The notes: generated from the sequence alone by a model not told the origin. A DNA stretch of 64,000 bases from Paenibacillus_F sp047238265 (GCF_047238265.1 NZ_JBDFMM010000001.1:1736001-1800000), one strand, 5' to 3'; shown: positions 50,101 to 58,462, numbered from the stretch's first letter. Numbers and translations: made by a program.

Positions 50101-51047
50101 GCGCTTGCCTTGGACTGGGTGAGCCGGCTTTCGGCTTCACGCATCCGGTTGAATGAGGCGATCGACACTTCCACCTGATCGTCCGTAGGCTCTTTGGTCG
50201 TCAGCTTTTGCAGCCAGAGCCCCGGATAACCGAGGAAACGGAGAACCGGCACTTCACGAAGCGAGTTCGTAAAACGGAGCACTTCGTAAGAGACGCCGAT
50301 AATGACCGGCAGAAGAACCAGGCGCTGAATGATGCGGTCGATCATATTGTCGTAAGAGAAGAACGAATAAATGATGACTCCGATGATGACGGTAAAGACG
50401 ATAAAGCTGCTGCCGCAGCGGTAATGAAGCGTGCTGAACTGCTGGACGTTGCGGACATTGAGCTCGACGCCGGCTTCATAGGCGGAAATGACTTTGTGCT
50501 CGGCACCGTGGTACTGGAACAGCCGTTTAATGACCGGCGTAAGCGAAATGATGTAAATATAGGACACGAGCAAAATGATCTTGATCAGTCCTTCGATGAT
50601 GTTATGCCAGATCTGATGCTGTTCGAAGAACCTGCCGAACATGACATCCTCCAGAATAGCCGGAACGAGCGTGAAGATCACTTTCCCCATCAGGAAGGAC
50701 AGGACGCCGACTACGGCTACCCCGAGAATCATCGACAAGCTGAAGCCCGGTTTCTCTTCCTTGGCCGGAGCCTTGCCTTCGCCTTCTTCTTCCTCCGCGA
50801 AGCTTTCGGCCGAGAAGTTAAGGTGCTGCGCGCCCTTGGCACTGGATTCGATAATTCCGACGATGCCGCGGAGCAGCGGGATTTTCTTCAGTTTGTTGAC
50901 CCAGCCGATTTCGGTCTTGGGAACTTCAAGAAAATCGATGGTGCGGTCTTTCTTGCGGACCGCGGTAACATGAACATTCCGGCCGGCAAACATGACGCCT
51001 TCAATAACGGCTTGTCCGCCGTAAATGCTGGTATTGGATTGGGACAC
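50097..51047 (-). CDS. yqhQ: DUF1385 family membrane protein YqhQ
   Basis: A 316-residue membrane protein. The family start IYGGQAVIEGVMFAGRNVHV is clear. About five transmembrane helices follow from residue 105, with ending elements RLFQYHGAEHKVISAYEAG, VQQFSTLHYRCGSSFIV and LRFLGYPGLWLQKLTTKEPT. The conserved His/Glu/Cys residues have led to annotation as a metal-dependent enzyme, but its function is unproven. A Glu-rich segment (EEEGEGKAPAKEE) separates the N-terminal domain from the membrane part. It is divergent from yqhR. Confidence 0.92.
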   Translation of the reverse strand: MSQSNTSIYGGQAVIEGVMFAGRNVHVTAVRKKDRTIDFLEVPKTEIGWVNKLKKIPLLRGIVGIIESSAKGAQHLNFSAESFAEEEEGEGKAPAKEEKPGFSLSMILGVAVVGVLSFLMGKVIFTLVPAILEDVMFGRFFEQHQIWHNIIEGLIKIILLVSYIYIISLTPVIKRLFQYHGAEHKVISAYEAGVELNVRNVQQFSTLHYRCGSSFIVFTVIIGVIIYSFFSYDNMIDRIIQRLVLLPVIIGVSYEVLRFTNSLREVPVLRFLGYPGLWLQKLTTKEPTDDQVEVSIASFNRMREAESRLTQSKASA

Positions 51048-51207
51048 GTTCTATCCACCTTCTCTAAATAGCTGGTTTCTTCTCTATTTTAGCGAATTTT
51101 CCAGCAGAATGCCACCGCTTTCTGTTCGGGTTAAGAAGCGGGAATTGGTACATACTAGGCGGGACGTAAATTTACGGATACTGGAACAGCCGGGAGGAAA
51201 AAGGAAG

Positions 51208-51765
51208 ATGGTTAACCACACGCAGGCGACAGCCGCGGCAGGACACGGAAAAGCGGCCGGCGGTCAAAGAAAGTCGTTTTCGCAAAACGGAGGAGCGGCC
51301 GGAAACGAGAAAAAAACGAACCGGGCTTTTTTCGCCCTGTATCTTGGTTTTTTTGCGGGAGTAATCTGGGGGGCTGTCAAAATTATCGAATATATCTTCA
51401 AGTTTACCAGAATTATTCCCGCTTTTCTGGCTGAACCGTTCTACAGGCACGACTTTTTGATTACGTGGCGGGGCACGCTGGTAGGCTGGGTGTTTTTTAT
51501 CGTGTTTTCGATTCTCGCGTCTTTCATCTATATGTTTCTGTTAGGAAAAGTAAGAGGGCCGTGGATGGGGGTCGGGTACGGAATCGCCTGGTGGTGCCTG
51601 CTCTACCTGGCGATCGGCCCCTGGACGGGCATGATGGGCTGGCTGTATTACAGCGACTGGAACACGATCCTGACGGATTTTTGCCTGTTCTTGCTCTGGG
51701 GGATGTTTATCGGCTATTCGACCGCCTTCGAATTCACGGAGGAGCACAGCCGCAAGCCCGCCTAG
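51208..51765 (+). CDS. yqhR: YqhR family membrane protein
   Basis: A 185-residue membrane protein. After a charged, Gln/Ala/Gly-rich N-terminal region of about 45 residues come four hydrophobic segments: FFALYLGFFAGVIWGAVKI, WRGTLVGWVFFIVFSILASF, GVGYGIAWWCLLYLAIG and ILTDFCLFLLWGMFIGYST. ATG 51208 is chosen because GGGAGG and AAGGAAG lie just upstream; a much longer open frame runs back across the intergenic region but lacks such a site. Its function is unknown. The position between yqhQ and aroQ matches B. subtilis. Confidence 0.88.
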   Translation: MVNHTQATAAAGHGKAAGGQRKSFSQNGGAAGNEKKTNRAFFALYLGFFAGVIWGAVKIIEYIFKFTRIIPAFLAEPFYRHDFLITWRGTLVGWVFFIVFSILASFIYMFLLGKVRGPWMGVGYGIAWWCLLYLAIGPWTGMMGWLYYSDWNTILTDFCLFLLWGMFIGYSTAFEFTEEHSRKPA

Positions 51766-51859
51766 CCAGCTACCTTTTCCAAGCAACTTATGGTAAAATG
51801 GCTACGGTAAAGCGAGAAGCCGGAGCACGTTCGGCCGGCTATGAAGGAGGCGCCTCAGC

Positions 51860-52304
51860 GTGAATAAAGTGCTGGTCCTTAACGGGCCGAACTTGAATAT
51901 GCTCGGTATACGGGAGCCGGCCGTTTACGGAAAGACGTCGCTCAAGGACATTGAAGCGGCGATGACGGAAATAGCGGGAACGCTGGATCTCCAGTCTGAC
52001 CTTCCACCAGTCCAATCACGAGGGCCGGCTGATCGACTGGATTCACGAAGCCCACGGGTCGATGGACGGGATCCTGATCAATCCCGGGGCTTTCACCCAT
52101 TACAGCTACGCCATTCGCGACGCGATCTCATCGGTTGGACTGCCTGCCGTAGAGGTGCATCTGTCGAACATTCACAAGCGTGAGGAGTTCCGGCACCATT
52201 CCGTTCTGGCCGCCGTAATGGTGGGACAGATTGCGGGCTTCGGGGCTTTCGGCTATGAACTCGGATTAAGAGCGCTTCATCAACACTTTTTGGAAGCTAG
52301 GTGA
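51860..52304 (+). pseudogene. aroQ: Type II 3-dehydroquinate dehydratase, frameshifted
   Basis: AroQ dehydrates 3-dehydroquinate to 3-dehydroshikimate in the shikimate pathway. The first frame has the diagnostic VLVLNGPNLNMLGIREPAVYG with the catalytic Tyr; the second has GILINPGAFTHYSYAIRDAI, VEVHLSNIHKREEFRHHSV and GQIAGFGAFGYELGL. Deleting one T at 51995 changes CAGTCTG into CAGCTG and restores LDLQLTFHQSNHEGRLIDWI, giving the normal 147 residues. GTG 51860 follows AAGGAGG. Position matches yqhS. As the gene is normally needed for aromatic amino acids, either a second aroD/aroQ exists elsewhere or the break is not real. Confidence 0.9.
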
Positions 52305-52308
52305 TATT

Positions 52309-53379
52309 ATGCAGGACAAGCGTCTGGAACGTCTTCGCCAGCAGTTGACCAAGCAGGGAATTCCTGCGGTACTCGTTACGAATGCCATCAACCGCAGATA
52401 CCTGACGGGCTTTACGGGCAGCGCGGGCATCGTGCTGGTAACGGGCGGCAGAGCCGTCCTTATTACGGATTTCCGGTATATGGAGCAGGCTCCTAAAGAA
52501 GCCGCAGGTTACGAAGTTATCGACCATCAAGGTAAGATCGGCCGGACCATTCTGGATATTCTCGGCAAAGAGTCGATCAAGCAGCTCGGCTTTGAAGAAA
52601 ATAACTTGACTTATTCCGCTTATTCCGGCTATACTGGCGATTTGCAAGGGGTTGAATTGATCCCGACCGGCGGTATTGTGGAGAAGCTCAGGATCGTCAA
52701 AGACGAGTCCGAGCTCAAAATCATGCAGGAAGCCGCAGATCTGGCGGACCGGACTTTTTCTTACATACTAACGAGATTGAGAACGGGCGTGACCGAAAAG
52801 CAGATCGCGCTGGAGATGGAAATTTTCATCCGGGAGAACGGAGGCACATCCTCCTCGTTCGATACGATCGTCGCTTCCGGCGAAAGATCGGCTCTTCCTC
52901 ACGGTGTGGCGAGTGACCGGGTGCTTCAGCCCAACGAATTCGTCAAACTGGATTTCGGCGCCTTGTATAAAGGCTACTGCTCCGACATTACCCGCACGGT
53001 TGTGCTGGGTCAGCCTACGGACAGGCACAAGGAAATTTACGGCATTGTACTCGAAGCCCAGCTGAACTGTGTCGGCAGCTTGAAGCCCGGCATGACGGGA
53101 AGCGAAGGCGACGCGCTCTGCCGCGATATTATTGCCGGCTACGGGTACGGGGACAACTTCGGCCATAGTACGGGACACGGCCTCGGGATGGAAGTCCATG
53201 AGCAGCCGCGGCTTGCCAAAGGCTTTGCGGGCGTTCTTGAGCCCGGCATGGTCGTGACGGTGGAACCGGGCATTTATATCCCGGGATTCGGCGGCGTCCG
53301 CATCGAAGACGACGTTGTCATCGAGCAAAACGGTATCCGCCTGCTGACGCATTCCACGAAAGAGCTTATCACCATTTGA
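52309..53379 (+). CDS. Xaa-Pro aminopeptidase/dipeptidase family (YqhT-like)
   Basis: A 356-residue M24 metallopeptidase. The N-terminal creatinase-like domain is followed by the pita-bread domain. The dinuclear-metal ligands are visible as Asp in KLDFGALYKGYCSDITRTV, His in FGHSTGHGLGMEVHE, Glu in VVTVEPGIYIPG and Glu in VRIEDDVVI. It removes or cleaves residues next to proline. It lies four bases after aroQ, corresponding to yqhT, and 26 bases before efp. Confidence 0.92.
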   Translation: MQDKRLERLRQQLTKQGIPAVLVTNAINRRYLTGFTGSAGIVLVTGGRAVLITDFRYMEQAPKEAAGYEVIDHQGKIGRTILDILGKESIKQLGFEENNLTYSAYSGYTGDLQGVELIPTGGIVEKLRIVKDESELKIMQEAADLADRTFSYILTRLRTGVTEKQIALEMEIFIRENGGTSSSFDTIVASGERSALPHGVASDRVLQPNEFVKLDFGALYKGYCSDITRTVVLGQPTDRHKEIYGIVLEAQLNCVGSLKPGMTGSEGDALCRDIIAGYGYGDNFGHSTGHGLGMEVHEQPRLAKGFAGVLEPGMVVTVEPGIYIPGFGGVRIEDDVVIEQNGIRLLTHSTKELITI

Positions 53380-53405
53380 TTTATTTCCAGGAGGGAACTT
53401 GAGAC

Positions 53406-53963
53406 GTGATTTCAGTTAACGATTTCAAAACAGGCTTGACGATTGTAGTAGATAACGATTTATTTTCCGTAATCGATTTCCAGCACGTAAAACCGGGTAA
53501 AGGCGCCGCGTTCGTCCGCTCCAAGCTGAAGAACCTGCGCAACGGCAACGTGGTGGAAAAAACATTCCGCGCAGGCGAGAACGTGGGCCGCGCTCATATC
53601 GAAAACCGCGAAATGCAGTACCTGTATGCGAGCGGTTCCGAATACACGTTCATGGATACGGAAACTTACGACCAGATTTCCCTGGAAGAAGCGCAGCTGA
53701 AATGGGAGCTGAATTTCCTCAAAGAAAACATGAACATCCACATCATGAGCTACCAGGGAGAAATCCTCGGGATCAACCTTCCTAACAGCGTTGAGCTCAA
53801 AGTCGTTGAAACGGAGCCGGGCGTTAAAGGCAACACGGCTCAAGGCGCAACGAAGAACGCGAAAGTGGAAACCGGCTTGAACGTTCAAGTTCCGCTTTTC
53901 ATCAACGAAAACGACGTCCTTCTGATCGATACGCGCGAAGGCAAATATATCTCCCGCGCCTAG
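53406..53963 (+). CDS. efp: Translation elongation factor P
   Basis: A 185-residue three-domain protein that relieves ribosome stalling at polyproline. The modified Lys is predicted at residue 32 in HVKPGKGAAFVRSKLKN, as in B. subtilis, where it carries 5-aminopentanol. The C-terminal OB domain ends NVQVPLFINENDVLLIDTREGKYISRA. GTG 53406 follows GGAGGGAACTTGAGAC. Codon bias is strong. It ends the yqhR-aroQ-yqhT-efp run at a clear terminator. Confidence 0.96.
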   Translation: MISVNDFKTGLTIVVDNDLFSVIDFQHVKPGKGAAFVRSKLKNLRNGNVVEKTFRAGENVGRAHIENREMQYLYASGSEYTFMDTETYDQISLEEAQLKWELNFLKENMNIHIMSYQGEILGINLPNSVELKVVETEPGVKGNTAQGATKNAKVETGLNVQVPLFINENDVLLIDTREGKYISRA

Positions 53964-53980
53964 TCTTACAGGCATGGCAA

Positions 53981-54015
53981 GCCCCTGATTCCCGTCAAGG
54001 AATCGGGGGCTTTTT
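53981..54015 (+). terminator. Terminator of efp
   Basis: GCCCCTGATTCC pairs with GGAATCGGGGGC around a six-base loop, followed by TTTTT. Confidence 0.92.
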
Positions 54016-54063
54016 GCGTTCCGGCGGAGAGAGGGAAAAGGGTTCAAAAAATATCGTTTCGGG

Positions 54064-54080
54064 AATGAAACGTTTTCATT
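54064..54080 (+). promoter_or_regulatory. Palindromic operator candidate at the ABC cassette promoter
   Basis: AATGAAA and TTTCATT are perfect inverted arms around CGT. The right arm overlaps the -35 hexamer of the promoter at 54079-54107. It resembles a CcpA cre site but is one base shorter in the centre, so the regulator is unidentified. Confidence 0.5.
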
Positions 54081-54107
54081 GACGACTTTAGGCCAGCGGG
54101 TTATTAT
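54079..54107 (+). promoter_or_regulatory. SigA-type promoter of the ABC cassette
   Basis: TTGACG and TATTAT with a 17-base spacer, about 80 bases before the binding-protein start. Confidence 0.75.
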
Positions 54108-54188
54108 ATCAATAACGCTTTACAGGTTTTATGCTTTCATGCAGTAAAACATTAATTCAACCGATGGTTAATTTAGGGGGAAAAACAG

Positions 54189-55220
54189 ATGAAAATGAAA
54201 CCGTTCGTTACGCTTTTACTGGCGGCTTCTTTGGTCACCGCCGCAGGCTGCGGCAAACAGGCGGCACCGGAAACTACCGGCGGGGCGGCCTCCGCGGCTC
54301 CTGAAGGCAAAAAAGTGAAAATCGGCATTATGCAGATCGTCGAGCATCCGTCTCTGGACGCCGCCCGTCAAGGATTTATCGCGGCCCTCAAAGACAACGG
54401 CTATGAAGACAAGAAAACGGCCGAGATCGATTACCAGAATGCGCAGAACGATATGAACAACAACACTTCGATCGCGCAAAAATTCGCGGCAGACAAAAAA
54501 GACTTAGTGCTGGGCATCGCGACACCGTCCGCGCTTGCTGCGGCGCAGACTGTCCAGGACGCGCCCGTCCTGTTCACGGCCGTGACGGATCCCGTCGACG
54601 CGAAGCTTGTCAAAAGCATCGAGAAGCCGGGCGGCAACGTGACGGGCACCTCGGATCTGGATCCCAAGGCCGTCGACCAGCTGACGGAGTTTGTGGGCAA
54701 GCAATTCCCGAACGTGAAGACGGTCGGAATCATAGCGAACGAAGGGGAGCGCAACTCGCAGGTGCAGGTGAAGCAGGCGACGGAAGCTTTCGCCAAGCAT
54801 AACATCAAAGTCGTCAAAGCGTCGCCTTCCAACAGCTCCGAAGTGAAACAGGCGGCGGAATCGCTGATCGGCAAAGCCGACGCGCTGTACGTGCCGCTCG
54901 ACAACACGGTCGTTTCGGCCTTGAACGCGGTGATCCAGGTAGCGGAGCAGGGCAAGAAGCCCCTGTTCGTAGGTGAGAACGATTCCGTTAAAGCCGGCGG
55001 TTTTGCGGGCTATGGTTCCAACTACTACGATTTGGGATATACGACAGGCCTTCAAGCCGTCGAAATTTTGAAAAACGGCAAAAAGCCTGCGGACATCCCG
55101 GTCGGATATCCGAAAAAGCTCGATCTGGCCATCAACATGAAAGCCGCTAAAAATATGGGCGTTGAAGTCACGGACGCAATGAAAGCGGAAGTGAAAGAAA
55201 AGGCCAACCTGTTTGAATAA
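54189..55220 (+). CDS. ABC transporter substrate-binding lipoprotein (ABC_sub_bind/TrpX-like)
   Basis: A 343-residue lipoprotein with signal MKPFVTLLLAASLVTAAGC and lipobox Cys. The mature part has the family pattern KIGIMQIVEHPSLDAARQGF, then KDLVLGIATPSALAAAQ, PVLFTAVTDPVDAKLV and KKPLFVGENDSVKAGGFAGY, ending in CuxY-like small-ligand domains. Members bind amino acids such as tryptophan or tyrosine, or other small ligands. No T-box is seen upstream, which argues weakly against an amino-acid role. It is followed by its permease and ATPase genes. Confidence 0.9.
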   Translation: MKMKPFVTLLLAASLVTAAGCGKQAAPETTGGAASAAPEGKKVKIGIMQIVEHPSLDAARQGFIAALKDNGYEDKKTAEIDYQNAQNDMNNNTSIAQKFAADKKDLVLGIATPSALAAAQTVQDAPVLFTAVTDPVDAKLVKSIEKPGGNVTGTSDLDPKAVDQLTEFVGKQFPNVKTVGIIANEGERNSQVQVKQATEAFAKHNIKVVKASPSNSSEVKQAAESLIGKADALYVPLDNTVVSALNAVIQVAEQGKKPLFVGENDSVKAGGFAGYGSNYYDLGYTTGLQAVEILKNGKKPADIPVGYPKKLDLAINMKAAKNMGVEVTDAMKAEVKEKANLFE

Positions 55221-55284
55221 GAAAAAATGGGGGCGGCTTCGGATTGCGAAGCCGCCTTATGATTGAACACGAAACGGAGTGAAC

Positions 55285-56208
55285 ATGATGACTATCGACT
55301 GGGGAGCGGTCGCGCAGGGATCGCTGGAGCAGGGGCTGCTTTATGCGATTATGGCGCTCGGCGTATACCTGACCTTCCGCATTTTGGATTTTCCCGATTT
55401 GACTGTGGACGGAAGTTTTACGACGGGAGCATCTATCGCGGCGATTATGATTACCAACGGGCTATCGCCTTTGCTCGCCACATTGGCGGCATTCGCGGGG
55501 GGAGCGGTTGCGGGGCTTATCACCGGTCTGCTGCATACAAAAGGCAAAATCAACGCCCTTCTATCCGGGATTCTCATGATGATCGCCCTGTATTCGATCA
55601 ATCTGAGAATTATGGGCAAAGCGAACACCTCCTTGTTCGGAAGCGAGATTCTGATCAGCAAGGAATCGCTGCTGTATATCATGCCGATCATCGTAGTTGC
55701 CCTCAAACTCGCCTTGGACTGGTTTCTTCACACGGAGCTGGGACTTGCGCTGCGGGCCACGGGCGACAACAAGCGCATGATCCGGAGCTTCGGCGTCAAT
55801 ACCGATAACACGATTATTCTCGGGGTTTCCCTCTCGAACGGACTGGTGGCGTTATCCGGCGCGCTGGTCGCCCAATATCTCGGTTTTGCGGATATGCAGA
55901 TGGGGGTAGGCATGATCGTCGTCGGCCTGGCTTCCGTCATTATCGGGGAGGCGCTTTTCGGGACGAAAACGATTTTCCGGGCCACCTTAGCCGTTGTGCT
56001 CGGTGCAATCGTCTACCGGTTCGTTGTGGCGATCGCGCTGCAGGTCGGTCTGGAATCGACGGACATGAAGCTGATGACCGCACTTATCGTCATCATCGCG
56101 TTAACGCTGCCGAAAATCCGGAGTTCTCTGAAACAGAAGGCGGTTATCCGAAAACGGAAAGCGCTACTTGCGGAGAAGAGCGGAGGTGTGGAACATGCTT
56201 CACATTGA
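55285..56208 (+). CDS. ABC transporter permease
   Basis: A 307-residue polytopic protein of the branched-type (BPD_transp_2) permease family, with about eight or nine helices. It begins AVAQGSLEQGLLYAIMALGV; the segment FRILDFPDLTVDGSFTTGAS and the coupling-type loop GLALRATGDNKRMIRSFGVN are typical of permeases paired with ABC_sub_bind proteins. ATG 55285 has GGAG five bases upstream; ATG 55288 and GTG 55279 are alternatives. It overlaps the ATPase gene by 14 bases. Confidence 0.9.
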   Translation: MMTIDWGAVAQGSLEQGLLYAIMALGVYLTFRILDFPDLTVDGSFTTGASIAAIMITNGLSPLLATLAAFAGGAVAGLITGLLHTKGKINALLSGILMMIALYSINLRIMGKANTSLFGSEILISKESLLYIMPIIVVALKLALDWFLHTELGLALRATGDNKRMIRSFGVNTDNTIILGVSLSNGLVALSGALVAQYLGFADMQMGVGMIVVGLASVIIGEALFGTKTIFRATLAVVLGAIVYRFVVAIALQVGLESTDMKLMTALIVIIALTLPKIRSSLKQKAVIRKRKALLAEKSGGVEHASH

Positions 56209-56990
56209 TCGCGCATCCAAAATATTCAACCCGGCAACCCCGGATGAAAAAGTCGCTCTTTCGGACATTCAGACTGCACCTCGCTCCCGGCGATTTCGTT
56301 ACGGTCATCGGAAGCAACGGAGCCGGAAAATCGACGCTCATGAACGTCATTTCCGGCGTTATGCAGCCCGATTACGGCGTCGTCCGCATCGAAGGCAAAG
56401 ATATCACGGCTCTCTCCGAGCACAAGCGCAGCCGCTGGATCGGCCGTGTTTTCCAGGACCCGATGGCAGGCACGGCGCCTACCATGACCATCCAGGAAAA
56501 CCTCGCCATGGCGCTGGCACGTGCCGGCAGGCGCGGCTTCGGACTCGGCGTGACCAAGCAGAGGAAGCACGCGTTCAAGGAACACCTGGAGCGGCTCGGC
56601 ATCGGTCTGGAAAACCGGCTGAACGCTAAGGTCGGTCTTCTCTCCGGAGGAGAGCGCCAGGCGCTCAGCCTGCTGATGGCCACTTTTACGCAGCCGAACA
56701 TTCTTCTGCTGGATGAGCACACGGCGGCACTTGATCCGTCCCGTGCGGAGCTCATCACCCGGCTGACGAAACAAATCGTGGAGGAGTCGAAGCTCACGAC
56801 GCTGATGGTGACGCACAACATGGAGCAGGCCATCCGGCTCGGCAACCGGCTGATCATGATGGATAAGGGCCGGATTATCCTCGACATTCCCGCGGCTTCG
56901 AAACAGGATCTGACCGTAGAGAAGCTGCTGCGGGAATTCGAAAAAATCCGCGGCGAGAAGTTCGTCGATGACCGGGTTGTATTGGGTTAA
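56195..56990 (+). pseudogene. ABC transporter ATP-binding protein, frameshifted near the N-terminus
   Basis: The first frame from ATG 56195 (GGAGGTG upstream) reads LHIDRASKIFNPATPDEKVALSDIQ and then shifts. The second frame continues LHLAPGDFVTVIGSNGAGKSTLM (Walker A), VFQDPMAGTAPTMTI (Q-loop), LLSGGERQALSLLM (signature), ILLLDEHTAALDP (Walker B) and LMVTHNMEQA. Removing one A at 56273 changes CAGACTG into CAGCTG and restores ALSDIQLHLAPGD, a normal 264-residue ATPase. Walker B has the His seen in this subfamily (DEHTAALDP). If the shift is real, the whole transporter is inactive unless translation restarts downstream. Confidence 0.88.
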
Positions 56991-57010
56991 TCCATCGGTC
57001 TGCCATTCAG

Positions 57011-57060
57011 GAAAGCGTGTCTGCGCCCGGACAACGGAGCGGGCAGGCTTTCTTCTTTTT
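57011..57060 (+). terminator. Probable terminator of the ABC cassette
   Basis: GAAAGC with GCTTTC and CTGC with GCAG form an interrupted stem, followed by TTCTTTTT. It is imperfect but well placed 20 bases after the ATPase stop. Confidence 0.55.
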
Positions 57061-57154
57061 CGAACAAATAAAACGTGATTTCCTTCAATTCTGCTGGGGA
57101 TAAAGGGAAATGTCGGACCGTGTTGTTTTCTGCTCCCACAATTCCGAACGTTTA

Positions 57155-57163
57155 TGCTATAAT
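57155..57163 (+). promoter_or_regulatory. Extended -10 promoter of lysC
   Basis: TGCTATAAT is an extended -10 with a perfect hexamer, 43 bases before the lysC start. The -35 region is poor. No lysine riboswitch fits in the short leader. Confidence 0.6.
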
Positions 57164-57205
57164 GATCTACAATTATTCATTTGCAAGCATAGGGAGTGAA
57201 CAGGG

Positions 57206-58462
57206 TTGTCATTAATTGTGATGAAATTCGGCGGCAGCTCCGTTGGCGATGCCGAACGGATGAAACGCGTGGCCAAGCGGATCGTGGACCGCAAAAGAGA
57301 AGGACACCGCTGTGTCGTAGTCGTTTCCGCGATGGGCGACACGACGGACGATCTCATCGATTTGTCCAAGCAGTTGTATGACGGCACACCGCCGGCAAGA
57401 GAAATGGATATGCTGTTGACTACGGGAGAGCAGGTTTCGGTCTCGCTTTTATCGATGGCGATCCAAAATCTGGGCGAACCGGCCGTTTCCTACACCGGCT
57501 GGCAGAGCGGCATGATTACGGAAGACCTGCACGGCAAAGCCCGCATCACGGACATTCAGCCCCACCGGATTCACACGGCGCTTGAGAAAGACAACGTCGT
57601 GATTGTGGCGGGCTTCCAGGGCATGACCGAAGACGGTGAGATCACGACGCTCGGACGCGGCGGATCCGATACAACCGCTGTGGCACTGGCCGCGGCGATT
57701 CATGCCGATCTATGCGAAATTTACACAGACGTAGACGGGATCTACACAACCGACCCCCGTGTTGTCAAAAATGCGCGAAAATTGAAAGAAATCTCGTATG
57801 ACGAGATGCTGGAGCTCGCCAATCTGGGAGCTGCGGTTCTGCACCCCCGTGCAGTGGAATATGCCAAAAATTATAATGTGGCGCTTGTCGTTCGTTCGAG
57901 TTTCACTCAAAACGAAGGCACGTATGTCAAGGAGGAAGCGGAGATGGAACAAGGAATCGTCGTAAGAGGCATCGCCTACGATAAAAATATCGCTAGAATC
58001 AGCATTCTGGGCGTACCGGACAAACCGGGCCAGCTGGCCAAAGTGTTTACATCCCTGGCGGCCGAACAGATTGACGTGGATATTATCGTACAAAGCGGCG
58101 TATTGAACGGCCTGGCCGATTTCTCCTTCTCCGTCTCGCTTTCCGACCGCGACAAGGCGCTTCAGACTATCGAAAACATCCGTGGAGAGATCGGTTTCCG
58201 CGAAGTGACTTCCGAAGGCGATCTGGTTAAAATCTCCATCGTCGGCGCCGGCATGGTCAGCACACCGGGAGTGGCAGCCAAAATGTTCGACGAGCTTTCG
58301 AAAATCGGCGTCAGCATTAACATGGTCTCCACGTCGGAAATCAAAATTTCCTGCGTGATCGACGGCAAGCTGCTGCCGGAAGCCGTGCAGGCTCTTCACA
58401 CGGCTTACGGACTCGATGCGCAGGAGCAGGTATTCGTGGGCGGCCCGCAGGACAGACGTTAA
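57206..58462 (+). CDS. lysC: Aspartate kinase (lysine-type aspartokinase II)
   Basis: A 418-residue aspartokinase that phosphorylates aspartate in the first step to lysine, methionine and threonine. The start VMKFGGSSVGDAERMKRVA is the Lys/Gly signature, TLGRGGSDTTAVALAAA is the substrate site, and two ACT domains occupy about residues 265-410 (ISILGVPDKPGQLAK and ISIVGAGMVSTPGVAA). It starts at TTG 57206, nine bases after AGGGAG. As in B. subtilis, an internal in-frame ATG with a strong ribosome site (57944) can make a separate regulatory beta subunit. The leader is too short for the lysine riboswitch known from B. subtilis lysC. Confidence 0.94.
   Translation: MSLIVMKFGGSSVGDAERMKRVAKRIVDRKREGHRCVVVVSAMGDTTDDLIDLSKQLYDGTPPAREMDMLLTTGEQVSVSLLSMAIQNLGEPAVSYTGWQSGMITEDLHGKARITDIQPHRIHTALEKDNVVIVAGFQGMTEDGEITTLGRGGSDTTAVALAAAIHADLCEIYTDVDGIYTTDPRVVKNARKLKEISYDEMLELANLGAAVLHPRAVEYAKNYNVALVVRSSFTQNEGTYVKEEAEMEQGIVVRGIAYDKNIARISILGVPDKPGQLAKVFTSLAAEQIDVDIIVQSGVLNGLADFSFSVSLSDRDKALQTIENIRGEIGFREVTSEGDLVKISIVGAGMVSTPGVAAKMFDELSKIGVSINMVSTSEIKISCVIDGKLLPEAVQALHTAYGLDAQEQVFVGGPQDRR
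57944..58462 (+). CDS. Internal start: aspartokinase beta subunit
   Basis: AAGGAGG at 57929-57935 stands eight bases before an in-frame ATG at 57944 (residue 247 of LysC). The resulting product of about 172 residues would contain just the two ACT regulatory domains. B. subtilis and related bacteria are known to make such a beta subunit from an internal start of lysC, forming an alpha2-beta2 enzyme. The ribosome site is seen directly; expression is inferred. Confidence 0.75.
   Translation: MEQGIVVRGIAYDKNIARISILGVPDKPGQLAKVFTSLAAEQIDVDIIVQSGVLNGLADFSFSVSLSDRDKALQTIENIRGEIGFREVTSEGDLVKISIVGAGMVSTPGVAAKMFDELSKIGVSINMVSTSEIKISCVIDGKLLPEAVQALHTAYGLDAQEQVFVGGPQDRR

Noticed and set aside
54064..54080. 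CcpA cre site
   Set aside because: The palindrome has a three-base centre and is one base too short for the cre consensus; it is reported only as an unassigned operator.
57001..57205. Lysine riboswitch upstream of lysC
   Set aside because: Expected from B. subtilis, but the leader between the -10 element and the TTG start is only about 40 bases, and no L-box features were seen upstream.
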